From positions 833,078-897,077 of the forward strand of contig NZ_JAAGLY010000003.1 in the NCBI RefSeq assembly GCF_010548375.1: a DNA stretch of 64,000 bases, given 5' to 3'. A model generated the notes under the pieces. The model was not told the DNA's origin. It was given only the letters and a program-made list of their open reading frames with translations, and did not search any database. Shown here piece after piece: positions 51,932 through 59,865 of this stretch (within the stretch, counting starts at the first letter, position 1; each line of letters begins with the position of its first letter). This stretch comes from Streptomyces sp. SID13726. Lineage in GTDB: Bacteria > Actinomycetota > Actinomycetes > Streptomycetales > Streptomycetaceae. Position numbers and translations under genes: made by a program.

Positions 51932-51991
51932 AGCTGGAACTCCTCGTGATCTCGGGCCGTTGTCAGTGGTGAGTGCTTCACTGGGAACCAG

Positions 51992-53389
51992 TCAGGAAAG
52001 ACCGGCCAGTCGGAGCAGCAGTGCTTTCACGTCGGTGGCCGCGACGCGGTCTCCGACAGCGCGGGGGGTGGAGCAGATGAGGAGCGGACCGTCGTCGTCG
52101 CTCGCCGGAAGGCGGCCGTGGCTGCCGCGAATAGGTGACGGGTCGAGGGGCACGACCGCCATGCGATAGCGCAGGCCGAGTTTCTTGCGGGCCAGCGCGG
52201 TGGCCGCCTTGACCTTGACGTAGGGGTCGAGCGGATCCATGAACAGTTCGACCGGGTCGTAGCCGGGTTTGCGGTGGATCTCGACCAGCTGCGCGAAGTC
52301 GGGCGCGCGGTCGTCGTCGAGCCAGTAGTAGTACGTGAACCAGGCGTCCGGCTCCGCCACGGCGACGAGTTCGCCGGAGCGCGGATGGTCGAGGTGGTGG
52401 GCCTTCTTGCCCTCGTCGTCGAGGAGTTGCTCGATGCCGGGCAGGTCGGCGAGCGCCGCGCGGGTGGCGTCCAGGTCCTCGGGGCGACGCACATAGACAT
52501 GGGCGATCTGGTGGTCGGCGACCGCGAAGGCGCGGGAGGCCATCGGGTCCAGGTACTCCATGCCGTCCTGGGTGTGCACCTCCAGCAGCCCGGCGCGGCG
52601 CAGGGCGCGGTTGATGTCCACGGGGCGGTCGGCGCGGGTGATGCCGTACTCGGACAGCGCGACGACGGTACGGCCTTCCGCGCGGGCGTCGCGCAGGAGC
52701 GGGGCCAGCGCCTTGTCCAGGTCGGCCGCCGCCTGGAGGGAGCGGGGGTCGTCGGGGCCGAAGCGTTGCAGGTCGTAGTCGAGATGAGGGAGGTAGCAGA
52801 GCGTCAGGTCTGGGTGGCGGGTGCCCATGATGTGGCGGGTCGCGTCGATGATCCAGCGGCTGGAGACCAGGTCCGCGCCGGGTCCCCAGAAGTGGAAGAG
52901 GGGGAAGGTGCCGAGTCTGTCGGTGAGTTCGTCGTGCAGGGCCGGGGGCCGGGTGTAGCAGTCGGGTTCCTTGCGGCCGTCGGCGTAGTAGACGGGACGG
53001 GGGGTGACGGTGAAGTCGGTGTCGGCGCCCATGGCGTACCACCAGCAGATGTTGGCGACGGTGTAGCCGGGGTGGGCGCGGCGGGCGGCGTCCCAGAGCT
53101 TGTCGCCTGCGACCAGGCCGTTGTGCTGACGCCACAGGAGTACGTCGCCGAGCTCGCGGAAGTACCAGCCGTTGCCGACGATGCCGTGCTCTGAGGGGTG
53201 GGTGCCGGTGAGGAAGGTGGACTGGGCGGCGCAGGTGACGGCGGGCAGGACGGTGCCGAGCGGGGCCTGGGAGCCGGACTGGGCGAGGGACTTGAGGTGG
53301 GGCATGTGGTGCAGGAGACGGGGGGTGAGACCGACGACGTCCAGGACGAGGAGCGGGGTGGGGCCCGGGTCGGAGGGCTGAGGGATCAT
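51992..53389 (-). CDS. alkaline-phosphatase-fold protein (nucleotide pyrophosphatase-like), EboF-type
   Basis: A 465-residue alkaline phosphatase superfamily protein. LLVLDVVGLTPRLL holds the first metal aspartate and LPAVTCAAQSTFLTGTHPSE the nucleophile threonine region. The block usually D-x-x-G-H reads LDYDLQRFGP and the block usually S-D-H-G reads LSEYGIT, so some canonical zinc ligands appear replaced. It is the last gene of the seven-gene Ebo-type operon. EboF-like proteins are thought to process the exported metabolite; the reaction is unknown. ATG 53389 overlaps the eboE stop. Confidence 0.87.
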   Translation of the reverse strand: MIPQPSDPGPTPLLVLDVVGLTPRLLHHMPHLKSLAQSGSQAPLGTVLPAVTCAAQSTFLTGTHPSEHGIVGNGWYFRELGDVLLWRQHNGLVAGDKLWDAARRAHPGYTVANICWWYAMGADTDFTVTPRPVYYADGRKEPDCYTRPPALHDELTDRLGTFPLFHFWGPGADLVSSRWIIDATRHIMGTRHPDLTLCYLPHLDYDLQRFGPDDPRSLQAAADLDKALAPLLRDARAEGRTVVALSEYGITRADRPVDINRALRRAGLLEVHTQDGMEYLDPMASRAFAVADHQIAHVYVRRPEDLDATRAALADLPGIEQLLDDEGKKAHHLDHPRSGELVAVAEPDAWFTYYYWLDDDRAPDFAQLVEIHRKPGYDPVELFMDPLDPYVKVKAATALARKKLGLRYRMAVVPLDPSPIRGSHGRLPASDDDGPLLICSTPRAVGDRVAATDVKALLLRLAGLS

Positions 53390-54555
53390 GGCAGCTCCTT
53401 GAGGCCGAGGTCCGTCAACAGGTCGCGGGCGAGGGTCAGTTCGGCGGCGATGCCGTCGGCGAGCTGGGTGCGGCCGCGGGGGCGCAGTTCGGGAGGGAGG
53501 GCCTGCCAGGTGTAGGTCTCGACCTCCAGGTGGCGGGTGAGGGGGTGCGGGCCGCCGACCAGCCGGGTCAGGGCGGCCTTGAGGACGGGAAGGGTGGAGG
53601 TGAGGGGTGCGGCGGGGGCCGCGTGCAGGGGGACGTGGAAGTGGGCGCGCCAGGGGGCCGCGTCGGGCAGGGTGTCGCCGGCGAGGGCGGGGCCGAGGGC
53701 GTCGGTGCCGCGGAGCCCTGCGGCGGTGCGGGTGCGGGTCTGGTGCAGGAAGCGGGGTTCGTCGAAGGCGGCGAGTGCGTCGCGGACCTCGGGGAGGTGG
53801 GGGTGTTCGGCGTGCAGAGCGGCTGAGAGCTGGGACTTGACGACGGGGACGCGGGCTTCGGTGAGGGCGTCCAGGGCGGTGTGCGGGTCTTCGAAGGAGG
53901 TGGCGAGGTGGCAGGTGTCGACGCAGATGCCGATGCGGTCGTGGGCGATCGCGGTCAGCGGGGCGAGGGCGTCGGAGGTGGTCTCGACGACACAGCCGGG
54001 TTCGGGCTCAAGGCCGACGCGGACGGAGCGGCCGGTGAGTTCGTGGAGGGCGTCGAGGCGTTCGGCGAGGGTGAGCAGGGCCGTGCGGGCCTTGTCGGCG
54101 CTCGCGTCGTCATAGGCGGTGCGCCAGGCCAGCGGCAGGGTGGAGATGCTGCCCTCGGTGACGTCGTCGGGCAGGAGCCCGGTGAGGACGCGGGCGAGGG
54201 CGGTGGTGTGGTCGAGGCGTTCGGGATCGGCCCAGTCCGGCTTGTACACGCGGTACTTGACCTCTTCGGCGCCGAAGCCCTCGTAGGGGAAGCCGTTGAG
54301 GGTGACGACCTCCAGGCCCCGGCGGTCGAGTTCGGTGCGCAGGTCGCGCAGCGCGGAGGGGTCGCTGACCAGGGCGTGGGCGGCGTCGCGGGCGAGCCAC
54401 AGGCCGATGCCGAGGCGGTCGCGGCCGAGGCGGCGGCGGACGGGTTCACAGTGGTCGCGGAGCTGGGCGAGGACACCGTCGAGGGTCTCGGCCGGGTGCA
54501 CGTTGGTGCAGTAGGCGAGGTGGACGGTGGTGCCGTCGGGGTGGCGGAAGCGCAT
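53386..54555 (-). CDS. eboE: metabolite traffic protein EboE (xylose-isomerase-like TIM barrel)
   Basis: A 389-residue EboE homologue: VHLAYCTNVHPAETLDGVLA at the N-terminus (the TNVH block is typical), LEVVTLNGFPYEGFGAEEVK, then VYKPDWADPERL and CVDTCHLATSFEDP with metal-ligand type residues. The fold is a sugar-isomerase-like TIM barrel. It is part of the Ebo gene set linked in other bacteria and algae to export or modification of secondary metabolites. Confidence 0.88.
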   Translation of the reverse strand: MRFRHPDGTTVHLAYCTNVHPAETLDGVLAQLRDHCEPVRRRLGRDRLGIGLWLARDAAHALVSDPSALRDLRTELDRRGLEVVTLNGFPYEGFGAEEVKYRVYKPDWADPERLDHTTALARVLTGLLPDDVTEGSISTLPLAWRTAYDDASADKARTALLTLAERLDALHELTGRSVRVGLEPEPGCVVETTSDALAPLTAIAHDRIGICVDTCHLATSFEDPHTALDALTEARVPVVKSQLSAALHAEHPHLPEVRDALAAFDEPRFLHQTRTRTAAGLRGTDALGPALAGDTLPDAAPWRAHFHVPLHAAPAAPLTSTLPVLKAALTRLVGGPHPLTRHLEVETYTWQALPPELRPRGRTQLADGIAAELTLARDLLTDLGLKELP

Positions 54556-54558
54556 GGT

Positions 54559-55419
54559 TCAGGCCTCCGTCTTCGGGGCGCCGCGGAGGATGGAGTTGCC
54601 CTCGTGGGTGACGTCGGTCGGGGTGACGTCGAGGTTCAGGCGCCCGCTGAGTCCGTAGAAGGCGACGGGGTTGCGCCACAGCACCCGGTCGACGTCGTCC
54701 TCGGTGAAGCCCTCGGCCAGCATCAGGTCGGCGACCCTGCGGGTCTTGAGGGGGTCGCTGCGGCCCCAGTCGGCGGCGGAGTTGACCAGGACCTGCTCGG
54801 GGCCGTAGGCGCGCAGGATCGCGACCATCCGTTCCTCGTCCATCTTGGTGTCGGGATAGACGGAGAAGCCGAGCCAGCAGCCGCTGTCCTTGGCCTCCTT
54901 GACGGTGGTCTCGTTGAGGTGGTCGACCAGCACCCGGTCCGCGGGCAGGGCGGACTCGTGGACGGCGTCGAGGGTGCGGCGCAGGCCGGCGAGCTTGTCG
55001 CGGTGCGGGGTGTGGACGAGGGCGGGCAGCCCGTGGTCGGCGGCGAGCTGGAGCTGGGCGGCGAGGGCGGTGTCCTCGGCCGGGGTCATGGAGTCGTAGC
55101 CGATCTCGCCGACGGCGACAACCTGGTCCTTGACGAGATAGCGGGGCAGTTCGTCGAGGACGGGTGTGCAGCGCGGGTCGTTCGCCTCCTTGGGGTTGAG
55201 GGCGAGCGTGCAGTGGTGGGCGATGCCGTACTGGGCGGCGCGGAAGGGCTCCCAGCCCAGCAGGGAGTCGAAGTAGTCGAGGAAGGAGGCGGGCGAGGTG
55301 CGGGGCTGGCCCAGCCAGAAGGCCGGTTCGACCACGGCACGCACTCCGGCGGTGTGCATCGCCTGGTAGTCGTCGGTGGTCCGGGACGTCATGTGGATGT
55401 GGGGGTCGAAGAGACGCAT
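54559..55419 (-). CDS. TatD family metal-dependent hydrolase (EboB-type)
   Basis: A 286-residue TatD hydrolase. Metal ligands are visible: DPHIHMTSRT (HxH), VVAVGEIGYDSM (glutamate), LVHTPHRDK and VDHLNETT (histidines), NSAADWGRSDP (aspartate). It starts at ATG 55419, overlapping the EboA stop (ATGA). In the Ebo operon it probably hydrolyses an ester, amide or phosphoester of the metabolite rather than acting as a DNase. Confidence 0.88.
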   Translation of the reverse strand: MRLFDPHIHMTSRTTDDYQAMHTAGVRAVVEPAFWLGQPRTSPASFLDYFDSLLGWEPFRAAQYGIAHHCTLALNPKEANDPRCTPVLDELPRYLVKDQVVAVGEIGYDSMTPAEDTALAAQLQLAADHGLPALVHTPHRDKLAGLRRTLDAVHESALPADRVLVDHLNETTVKEAKDSGCWLGFSVYPDTKMDEERMVAILRAYGPEQVLVNSAADWGRSDPLKTRRVADLMLAEGFTEDDVDRVLWRNPVAFYGLSGRLNLDVTPTDVTHEGNSILRGAPKTEA

Positions 55420-56162
55420 CAGGACTCCTTGCCGTGGGTGCCGTCCGCGCTGCCGGGGACGTTCGGGCCGTGGTCGGCGGCCGGTGCGGGCGGGGTGGCC
55501 GTGGGGTCGGTCAGGGTCAGGACGCGGCGCAGATCCGGGGGCACGGGACGGCCTGCGGCGGTGCGTTCGGCGGCGTAGTCGGCGAGCATGCGGGCCAGTT
55601 CGGTGTCCGCGTGGGCCCGCCGGTCCAGGTCGGCCACCTCGGCGACGGACACGCCGGTGAACAGGCACTTCAGGACGGCGTGGCGCCAGTGGTGGGCGGT
55701 GAGGTGGCGGGCGGCGTAGGGGCCGACGGCGGCCGCGAGGAGCCGGGTGTCGTTGGTGCGCAGGGCGTCCTCGACCAGCGGGAGGGCGTCCGGGCCCGGC
55801 ACCAGGTGGGGCAGGGCGTGCAGGACGGCTCGGCGTTCGGCGGCGGTGCCCTGGGTGTAGACCCGGGTGAGGGCGTCGGGGTCGGCGTGGGCCGCGTGCA
55901 GGATCAACACGCGGGCGGCGTCGGCGTGTTCGGGTCCGCAGCGGCGTCCGGCCTCGGCGAGGCGCAGTTCCCACACGGAGATGGGGCCGTGTGTGCCGGG
56001 GTGGGTGGCGGCCTCGGCGAGGGCCTGGTCGAGCCAGGCGCGGGCGGCTCCGGTGAGGCGCGCGTCGAGGTGGGCGCGCAGGTCGTCCAGCGGGGTCCGG
56101 GCGAGGGTGGTGCCCTGGGGGTCCGCTGCGGTGGTCGCCTGGTGGGCCGGTGAGTGGGTCAT
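55419..56162 (-). CDS. eboA: EboA domain-containing protein
   Basis: A 247-residue mostly helical, soluble protein with blocks WLDQALAEAATHPGT, WELRLAEAGRRCGPEHADAA and RRAVLHALPHLVPGPDALPL. Together with WRHAVLKCLFTGVSVAEVADL these match EboA-family proteins, although the function of the family is unknown. The genomic position between prenyltransferase/isomerase and TatD/EboE strongly supports the name. Overlaps both neighbours. Confidence 0.8.
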   Translation of the reverse strand: MTHSPAHQATTAADPQGTTLARTPLDDLRAHLDARLTGAARAWLDQALAEAATHPGTHGPISVWELRLAEAGRRCGPEHADAARVLILHAAHADPDALTRVYTQGTAAERRAVLHALPHLVPGPDALPLVEDALRTNDTRLLAAAVGPYAARHLTAHHWRHAVLKCLFTGVSVAEVADLDRRAHADTELARMLADYAAERTAAGRPVPPDLRRVLTLTDPTATPPAPAADHGPNVPGSADGTHGKES

Positions 56163-57163
56163 GGGGTGCTTCCTTGTGAGAGCGCCACTGCCTGTCGGAG
56201 GAACGGGAGGGAGAGTTCGGCGTGGTGGGGGCCCGCGTGGGAGTGGCGGGGCAGTTCGACGACGGTCAGGCCCTGGTAGCCGGTGTCGGCCAGGGCCGCG
56301 AGGACCGGCGGGAAGTCGATGTCGCCGTCACCGAAGGGGAGGTGTTCGTGGACGCCCCGCCGCATGTCCTCGATCTGGACGTGGCGCAGCCAGGGGCCCG
56401 CGGCGCGGACGCAGTCGGCCGGGGAGAGCGGTTCCAGGCACTGGCAGTGGCCGATGTCCAGGGTGAGGCCGAGACAGGGCGGGTCGCCGAGGGCGTCACG
56501 GAGGTGGTGGAAGTCGGCGAGGGTGGCGAGGAGGTGGCCCGGTTCGGGCTCGACTGCGAGCGGGATGCCGGCGGTGGTGGCGGCGTCCAGGACGGGGGCG
56601 AGCGTCTCGGCCAGGCGTTTCCACGCGGTGTCCGGGTCCGTGCCGGGCGGGGTGATACCGCTGAAGCAGTGCACGGCGTGGGCGCCGTCGTCGGCGGCGA
56701 TCCGGACGGCCCGGATCAGCAGGTCCACGCGGCGGGCGCGGTCGTCCGGGTCGGGGTCCAACAGGGAGGGACCGTGCTTGCGGCGCGGGTCGAGGACGTA
56801 GCGGGCGCCCGTCTCGATCGTCACGGCCAGGCCGAGCGCGTCCAGCCGCTGTGCGAGGCGGCGGGTGCGGGTGGGCAGGTCCGGGGCGAGGGGGTCCAGG
56901 TGCATGTGGTCGAGGGTCAGGCCTACGCCGTCGTAGCCGAGGTCGGCGAGGACGGCCAGGGCGTCGTCGAGGCGGAGGTCCGCGAGGCCGTTGGTGCCGT
57001 AGCCGAAGTTGAGGTGGTGGGGGGTGGTTGTGTCGGTGCCGGGGGCGGGGACGGGGCTGTGCCGCGGTGACGTCACGGCCGCGGTCGTGTCGGCGCCGGG
57101 GGTCGGTGTGGGCCGTCCCTGGGAGGTCGGTGTGGGTCGTCCCTGGGAGAGGGGGTCGGTCAT
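56159..57163 (-). CDS. sugar phosphate isomerase/epimerase (TIM barrel)
   Basis: A 334-residue xylose-isomerase-like TIM barrel: FGYGTNGLADLRLDDALAVL, GVGLTLDHMHLDPLAP, VEPEPGHLLATLADFHHL, LTLDIGHCQCLE (metal ligands D/H), HVQIEDMRRGVHEHLPFG and GLTVVELPRHSH. The first 50 residues are proline/threonine-rich with SQGRPTPT duplicated, encoded by a 24-bp tandem repeat (57101-57148), so the true start may be internal. It belongs to the Ebo-type operon and could isomerise the cyclitol or sugar intermediate. Confidence 0.88.
   Translation of the reverse strand: MTDPLSQGRPTPTSQGRPTPTPGADTTAAVTSPRHSPVPAPGTDTTTPHHLNFGYGTNGLADLRLDDALAVLADLGYDGVGLTLDHMHLDPLAPDLPTRTRRLAQRLDALGLAVTIETGARYVLDPRRKHGPSLLDPDPDDRARRVDLLIRAVRIAADDGAHAVHCFSGITPPGTDPDTAWKRLAETLAPVLDAATTAGIPLAVEPEPGHLLATLADFHHLRDALGDPPCLGLTLDIGHCQCLEPLSPADCVRAAGPWLRHVQIEDMRRGVHEHLPFGDGDIDFPPVLAALADTGYQGLTVVELPRHSHAGPHHAELSLPFLRQAVALSQGSTP
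57101..57148. repeat. 24-bp tandem repeat in isomerase 5' end
   Basis: Two nearly identical 24-bp units (GGTCGGTGTGGGCCGTCCCT then GGGA; one base differs) encode the duplicated SQGRPTPT peptide. Confidence 0.85.
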
Positions 57164-58452
57164 GTGACGCTCACCTTCCTCGCGAAACGGCGGGCCAGAG
57201 GGGCGAATGCGGTGGTGAGCAGGGCGGTGGCCGCGTCGGTCCTCGTGGCCGAGCGGGTGGTGAGGGCGGCCTGGAGGGGGATCGTGGCTCGGATCCCGGC
57301 GGTGACGGCTTGTTGGGTGAGTGGGGGTGAGGGGTTGAGGGCGGCGTGGAGGTAGGGGCGGGCGGTGGTGGTCGCGTAGGCGGTGGCCAGGGCGAGGCGC
57401 AGGGTTGCGGTTGCCTGGTTCGCGGGGCGGTGCGATCCGGTACCCCCTCGGCTGCCGTCCGTCGCGTCCGCTGTGGGCGGGCGTTGCCGGGTCAGGAGGT
57501 GGGTCAGCACGGCCGTCGCTGCGAGGGCCGCGCAGGGGGCGAGGTGGGAGCCGCCCTGGGTTTCTCTGCGGGACACCGTCGTGACGGCGAGGGTGTGGAG
57601 GCCGAGGAGGGCGGCGGAGGGGAGGGCTCGGCGGATGTCGAGGCGTGGGAGCTGGTCGGCATCGCGAAGGCGGGGTGAAGGCAGCGCCCGGCTGAGGCCG
57701 AGACCGGCGCCGGAGCGCACGAGTGGGACGGCGCCGCGCAGGTCGGTGCTGAGCCCAGGTGCCGGGGCTCGTCTCTCGGCTGCTGCGGCTGCCGCCGACC
57801 CGCTGACCGACCCGAGCGTCCCGCGCCCCGCGCTACCCGCTCCCGTTGCCGCCGCCGCGCCCAGCAACAGGTCCAGCCCCCGTGCCGTCGCCATCGCCAA
57901 CGGGCCCGCCGGAGTGTTCTTCAGGGCCAGGTCGTACGCCCAGATCGTGGTCGCGAGGGGCACCGCGACGGTGAGGGCGGGGCGGCCCGCGCAGGCCGCC
58001 AGGGTGAGGCCCGCTCCGGTGAAGGCGCAGGCCGCGGTGAAGGCCGCTGCGGGGTGGACGCGGCCGGAGGGCAGGGGGCGGTGGGGGCGTTCCACGGCGT
58101 CCACATCGCGGTCGGCCCAGTCGTTGAGGGCCATGCCGGCTTCGTAGAGGCAGAGGGAGGAGGCGATGGCGAGGAGGGTGCGGGGCGTGGGGCGGGCGGA
58201 GACCGCGGCGGCTCCGGCGAGGGCGTCGCCGGGGACGGTGAACAGGGCGGGCAGGCGCAGGAGTTCGGCCCAGGCGCGGGGTCGGCTGGGGTGAGTGCTG
58301 TGCCTACGGCTCAGTGGCTCTTCTGAAGCCGGGGGAGCCAGGGGAGCCGGGGAAGCCATGCGGGCCGGGGACTCGATGGGGCTCGCCATCGCCTTGCCGG
58401 CGGCGGCCTCGGCGGAACCGTTCAGCGCGGCCGCTCTGCTCGCCCTCACCAC
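57160..58452 (-). CDS. UbiA-like (SCO3242-type) prenyltransferase, EboC-type
   Basis: A UbiA-superfamily membrane prenyltransferase of up to 430 residues. The first diphosphate-binding motif is LNDWADRDVDAVERPHRPLP (N-D-x-x-D-x-x-x-D), and IWAYDLALKNTPAGPLAMAT is the second conserved region. About eight to nine hydrophobic helices follow, including a variable loop rich in alanine and glycine near 205-260. It would attach a polyprenyl chain to a small acceptor at the membrane. The start at 58452 overlaps the inositol-phosphate synthase 3' end; a start at the MASPAPL methionine is also possible. Confidence 0.88.
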   Translation of the reverse strand: MVRASRAAALNGSAEAAAGKAMASPIESPARMASPAPLAPPASEEPLSRRHSTHPSRPRAWAELLRLPALFTVPGDALAGAAAVSARPTPRTLLAIASSLCLYEAGMALNDWADRDVDAVERPHRPLPSGRVHPAAAFTAACAFTGAGLTLAACAGRPALTVAVPLATTIWAYDLALKNTPAGPLAMATARGLDLLLGAAAATGAGSAGRGTLGSVSGSAAAAAAERRAPAPGLSTDLRGAVPLVRSGAGLGLSRALPSPRLRDADQLPRLDIRRALPSAALLGLHTLAVTTVSRRETQGGSHLAPCAALAATAVLTHLLTRQRPPTADATDGSRGGTGSHRPANQATATLRLALATAYATTTARPYLHAALNPSPPLTQQAVTAGIRATIPLQAALTTRSATRTDAATALLTTAFAPLARRFARKVSVT

Positions 58453-59723
58453 TGCTCCCCCGAACGAACCGCAGAAGCAGCGGCAGAGGCAACGGCACTG
58501 GCACTGGCACTGGCACTGGCACTGGCACTGGCAGCACCGCTACCGCCGACATCCCCGGCACCTCCGTCCCCCTCACCCGACCCCAGCGAACCAGCACCCC
58601 CGCTCCCCCCTCCCCGCAACCGCCCCCCGAACCCCACCAACTCCCCGTACTGCTCCCCCAGCCCCGAAGCCCCCTCCCCCACCGGATCCTTGAAATAGAA
58701 GCCCAGCGCGCTCAACGGCCCGGACAGCCCCCGTTCCGCGGCTCGCGCGGTCAGACGGGCCAGGTCGAGGATCAGCGGCGCGGCCAGTGCGGAGTCGCAG
58801 CCCTGCCACGTGGTCTGGAGGACCATCCGCGTGCCGAGGAAGCCGTCGAAGGCGATGTGGTCCCAGGCGGTCTTCCAGTCGCCGAGCGCGGGGACGTCGT
58901 CGATGTGGACCTCGCCCTCCGGGGTCGTGCCGAGGGTGTCGGCCAGGACGCGTTCCTTGCCCGCGTTCTTGGCGGCGGCCGCCGCCGGGTTGGCGAGGGC
59001 CGCTCCGTCGCCGCCGCCCAGGAGGTTCGTGCCGGACCAGGCCCGGACGGAGAGGGCGCGTTGGGTGAACATGGGACCGAGGACGGACCGGAGCAGGGTC
59101 TGGCCGGTCTTGCCGTCGCGGCCCGCGTAGGGGAGGCCCGCCGACTCGGCCTGTCCGGCGAGGGCAGGGTGGTGCAGGCCGGTCGAGGGCGTGAAGTTCA
59201 CGTAGGCGCAGCCCGCGCGGAGGGCCGCCGCCGCGTACAGGGAACTCGGGGGCAGGGCGTCGCCGGTGGGCGCGGGCTCGGTGGAGGCCACGTTCACCAC
59301 GACCGCACGGGCCAGCCGGCACCGTCGTACGAAGGACCGTATGTCCGCGGCGAACGCGGTGATCAGCTCGTCCTCGGTGCGGGTGTCGCCGGGGAGGGGG
59401 CCGCCGGGCCTGATCTCCCGTTCCGTGGCGGTGAGTTCGGCGGCGACGGCGGCCGGCAGGCCGTGCGGCAGGACGCCGCCCGCCGCCAGGGCCTCCGCGC
59501 GTTTGGGCAGGGGGCAGTCCACGGTGTCGTGGCCGCCGAAGACCAGGGAGGACAGGGCGGGCAGGCCGCTGTCGGCGAAGGGCGGGGTCTCGGTGATCAG
59601 GCCGGTCGGCGGTTGCAGGCCCGCGGTGACGGCGGCACAGCCCGCGACGACCGTCGTGGCGACGGAACCGCGGGCCCCGATCAGCCAGACGCCGACTCGC
59701 GGTACGGAAACGGAAGCGGGCAT
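58446..59723 (-). CDS. inositol-3-phosphate synthase family protein
   Basis: A 425-residue myo-inositol-phosphate synthase-type protein: NAD-binding GVWLIGARGSVATTVVAGCA, NFTPSTGLHHPAL, GRDGKTGQTLLRSVLGPMF, VRAWSGTNLLGGGDG and LGFYFKDPVGEG. It makes a cyclised sugar phosphate from glucose-6-phosphate by NAD-dependent chemistry. The C-terminus ends in an alternating Ala-Ser tract from a hexanucleotide repeat. It is first in the Ebo-type operon, where other bacteria carry a dehydroquinate-synthase-like cyclase (EboD). ATG 59723 follows GGGAGGC. Confidence 0.88.
   Translation of the reverse strand: MPASVSVPRVGVWLIGARGSVATTVVAGCAAVTAGLQPPTGLITETPPFADSGLPALSSLVFGGHDTVDCPLPKRAEALAAGGVLPHGLPAAVAAELTATEREIRPGGPLPGDTRTEDELITAFAADIRSFVRRCRLARAVVVNVASTEPAPTGDALPPSSLYAAAALRAGCAYVNFTPSTGLHHPALAGQAESAGLPYAGRDGKTGQTLLRSVLGPMFTQRALSVRAWSGTNLLGGGDGAALANPAAAAAKNAGKERVLADTLGTTPEGEVHIDDVPALGDWKTAWDHIAFDGFLGTRMVLQTTWQGCDSALAAPLILDLARLTARAAERGLSGPLSALGFYFKDPVGEGASGLGEQYGELVGFGGRLRGGGSGGAGSLGSGEGDGGAGDVGGSGAASASASASASASAVASAAASAVRSGEQW
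58494..58529. repeat. hexanucleotide microsatellite (GGCACT)6 in coding DNA
   Basis: Six perfect tandem GGCACT units (AGTGCC on the coding strand) encode Ser-Ala repeats at the C-terminus of the inositol-phosphate synthase, about 50-85 bp before its stop. Unit gain or loss would keep the frame. Confidence 0.95.
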
Positions 59724-59734
59724 GGGCAGCCTCC

Positions 59735-59800
59735 CTGTCGAACGTTGAATGCCGGACGTCGAACACCGAACGCAGAACGCAGAACGCGCGCGGTACGTGA
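59735..59800 (-). repeat. 7-bp periodic repeats in the leader of the Ebo-type operon
   Basis: The 142-bp region upstream of the inositol-phosphate synthase gene contains GAACGC-type units spaced about seven bases (CGAACACCGAACGCAGAACG and neighbours, 59756-59792). They could bind a regulator or be a degenerate microsatellite. Confidence 0.5.
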
Positions 59801-59827
59801 ACCCCCCGGTGACCAGGGGGAAGAAGA

Positions 59828-59861
59828 CGGTGGGCGGGGGTCCGGCGTCCCCCGCCCACCG
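59828..59861 (-). terminator. hairpin terminator after the ThuA-DUF1080 gene
   Basis: Perfect 13-bp arms CGGTGGGCGGGGG (59828-59840) and CCCCCGCCCACCG (59849-59861) with an 8-base loop, directly after the stop codon at 59866. Confidence 0.85.
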
Positions 59862-59865
59862 CCGC

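Noticed and set aside
58494..58529. CRISPR-like repeat
   Set aside because: Units are only six bases, contiguous and within a coding sequence; there are no spacers or cas genes anywhere in the window.
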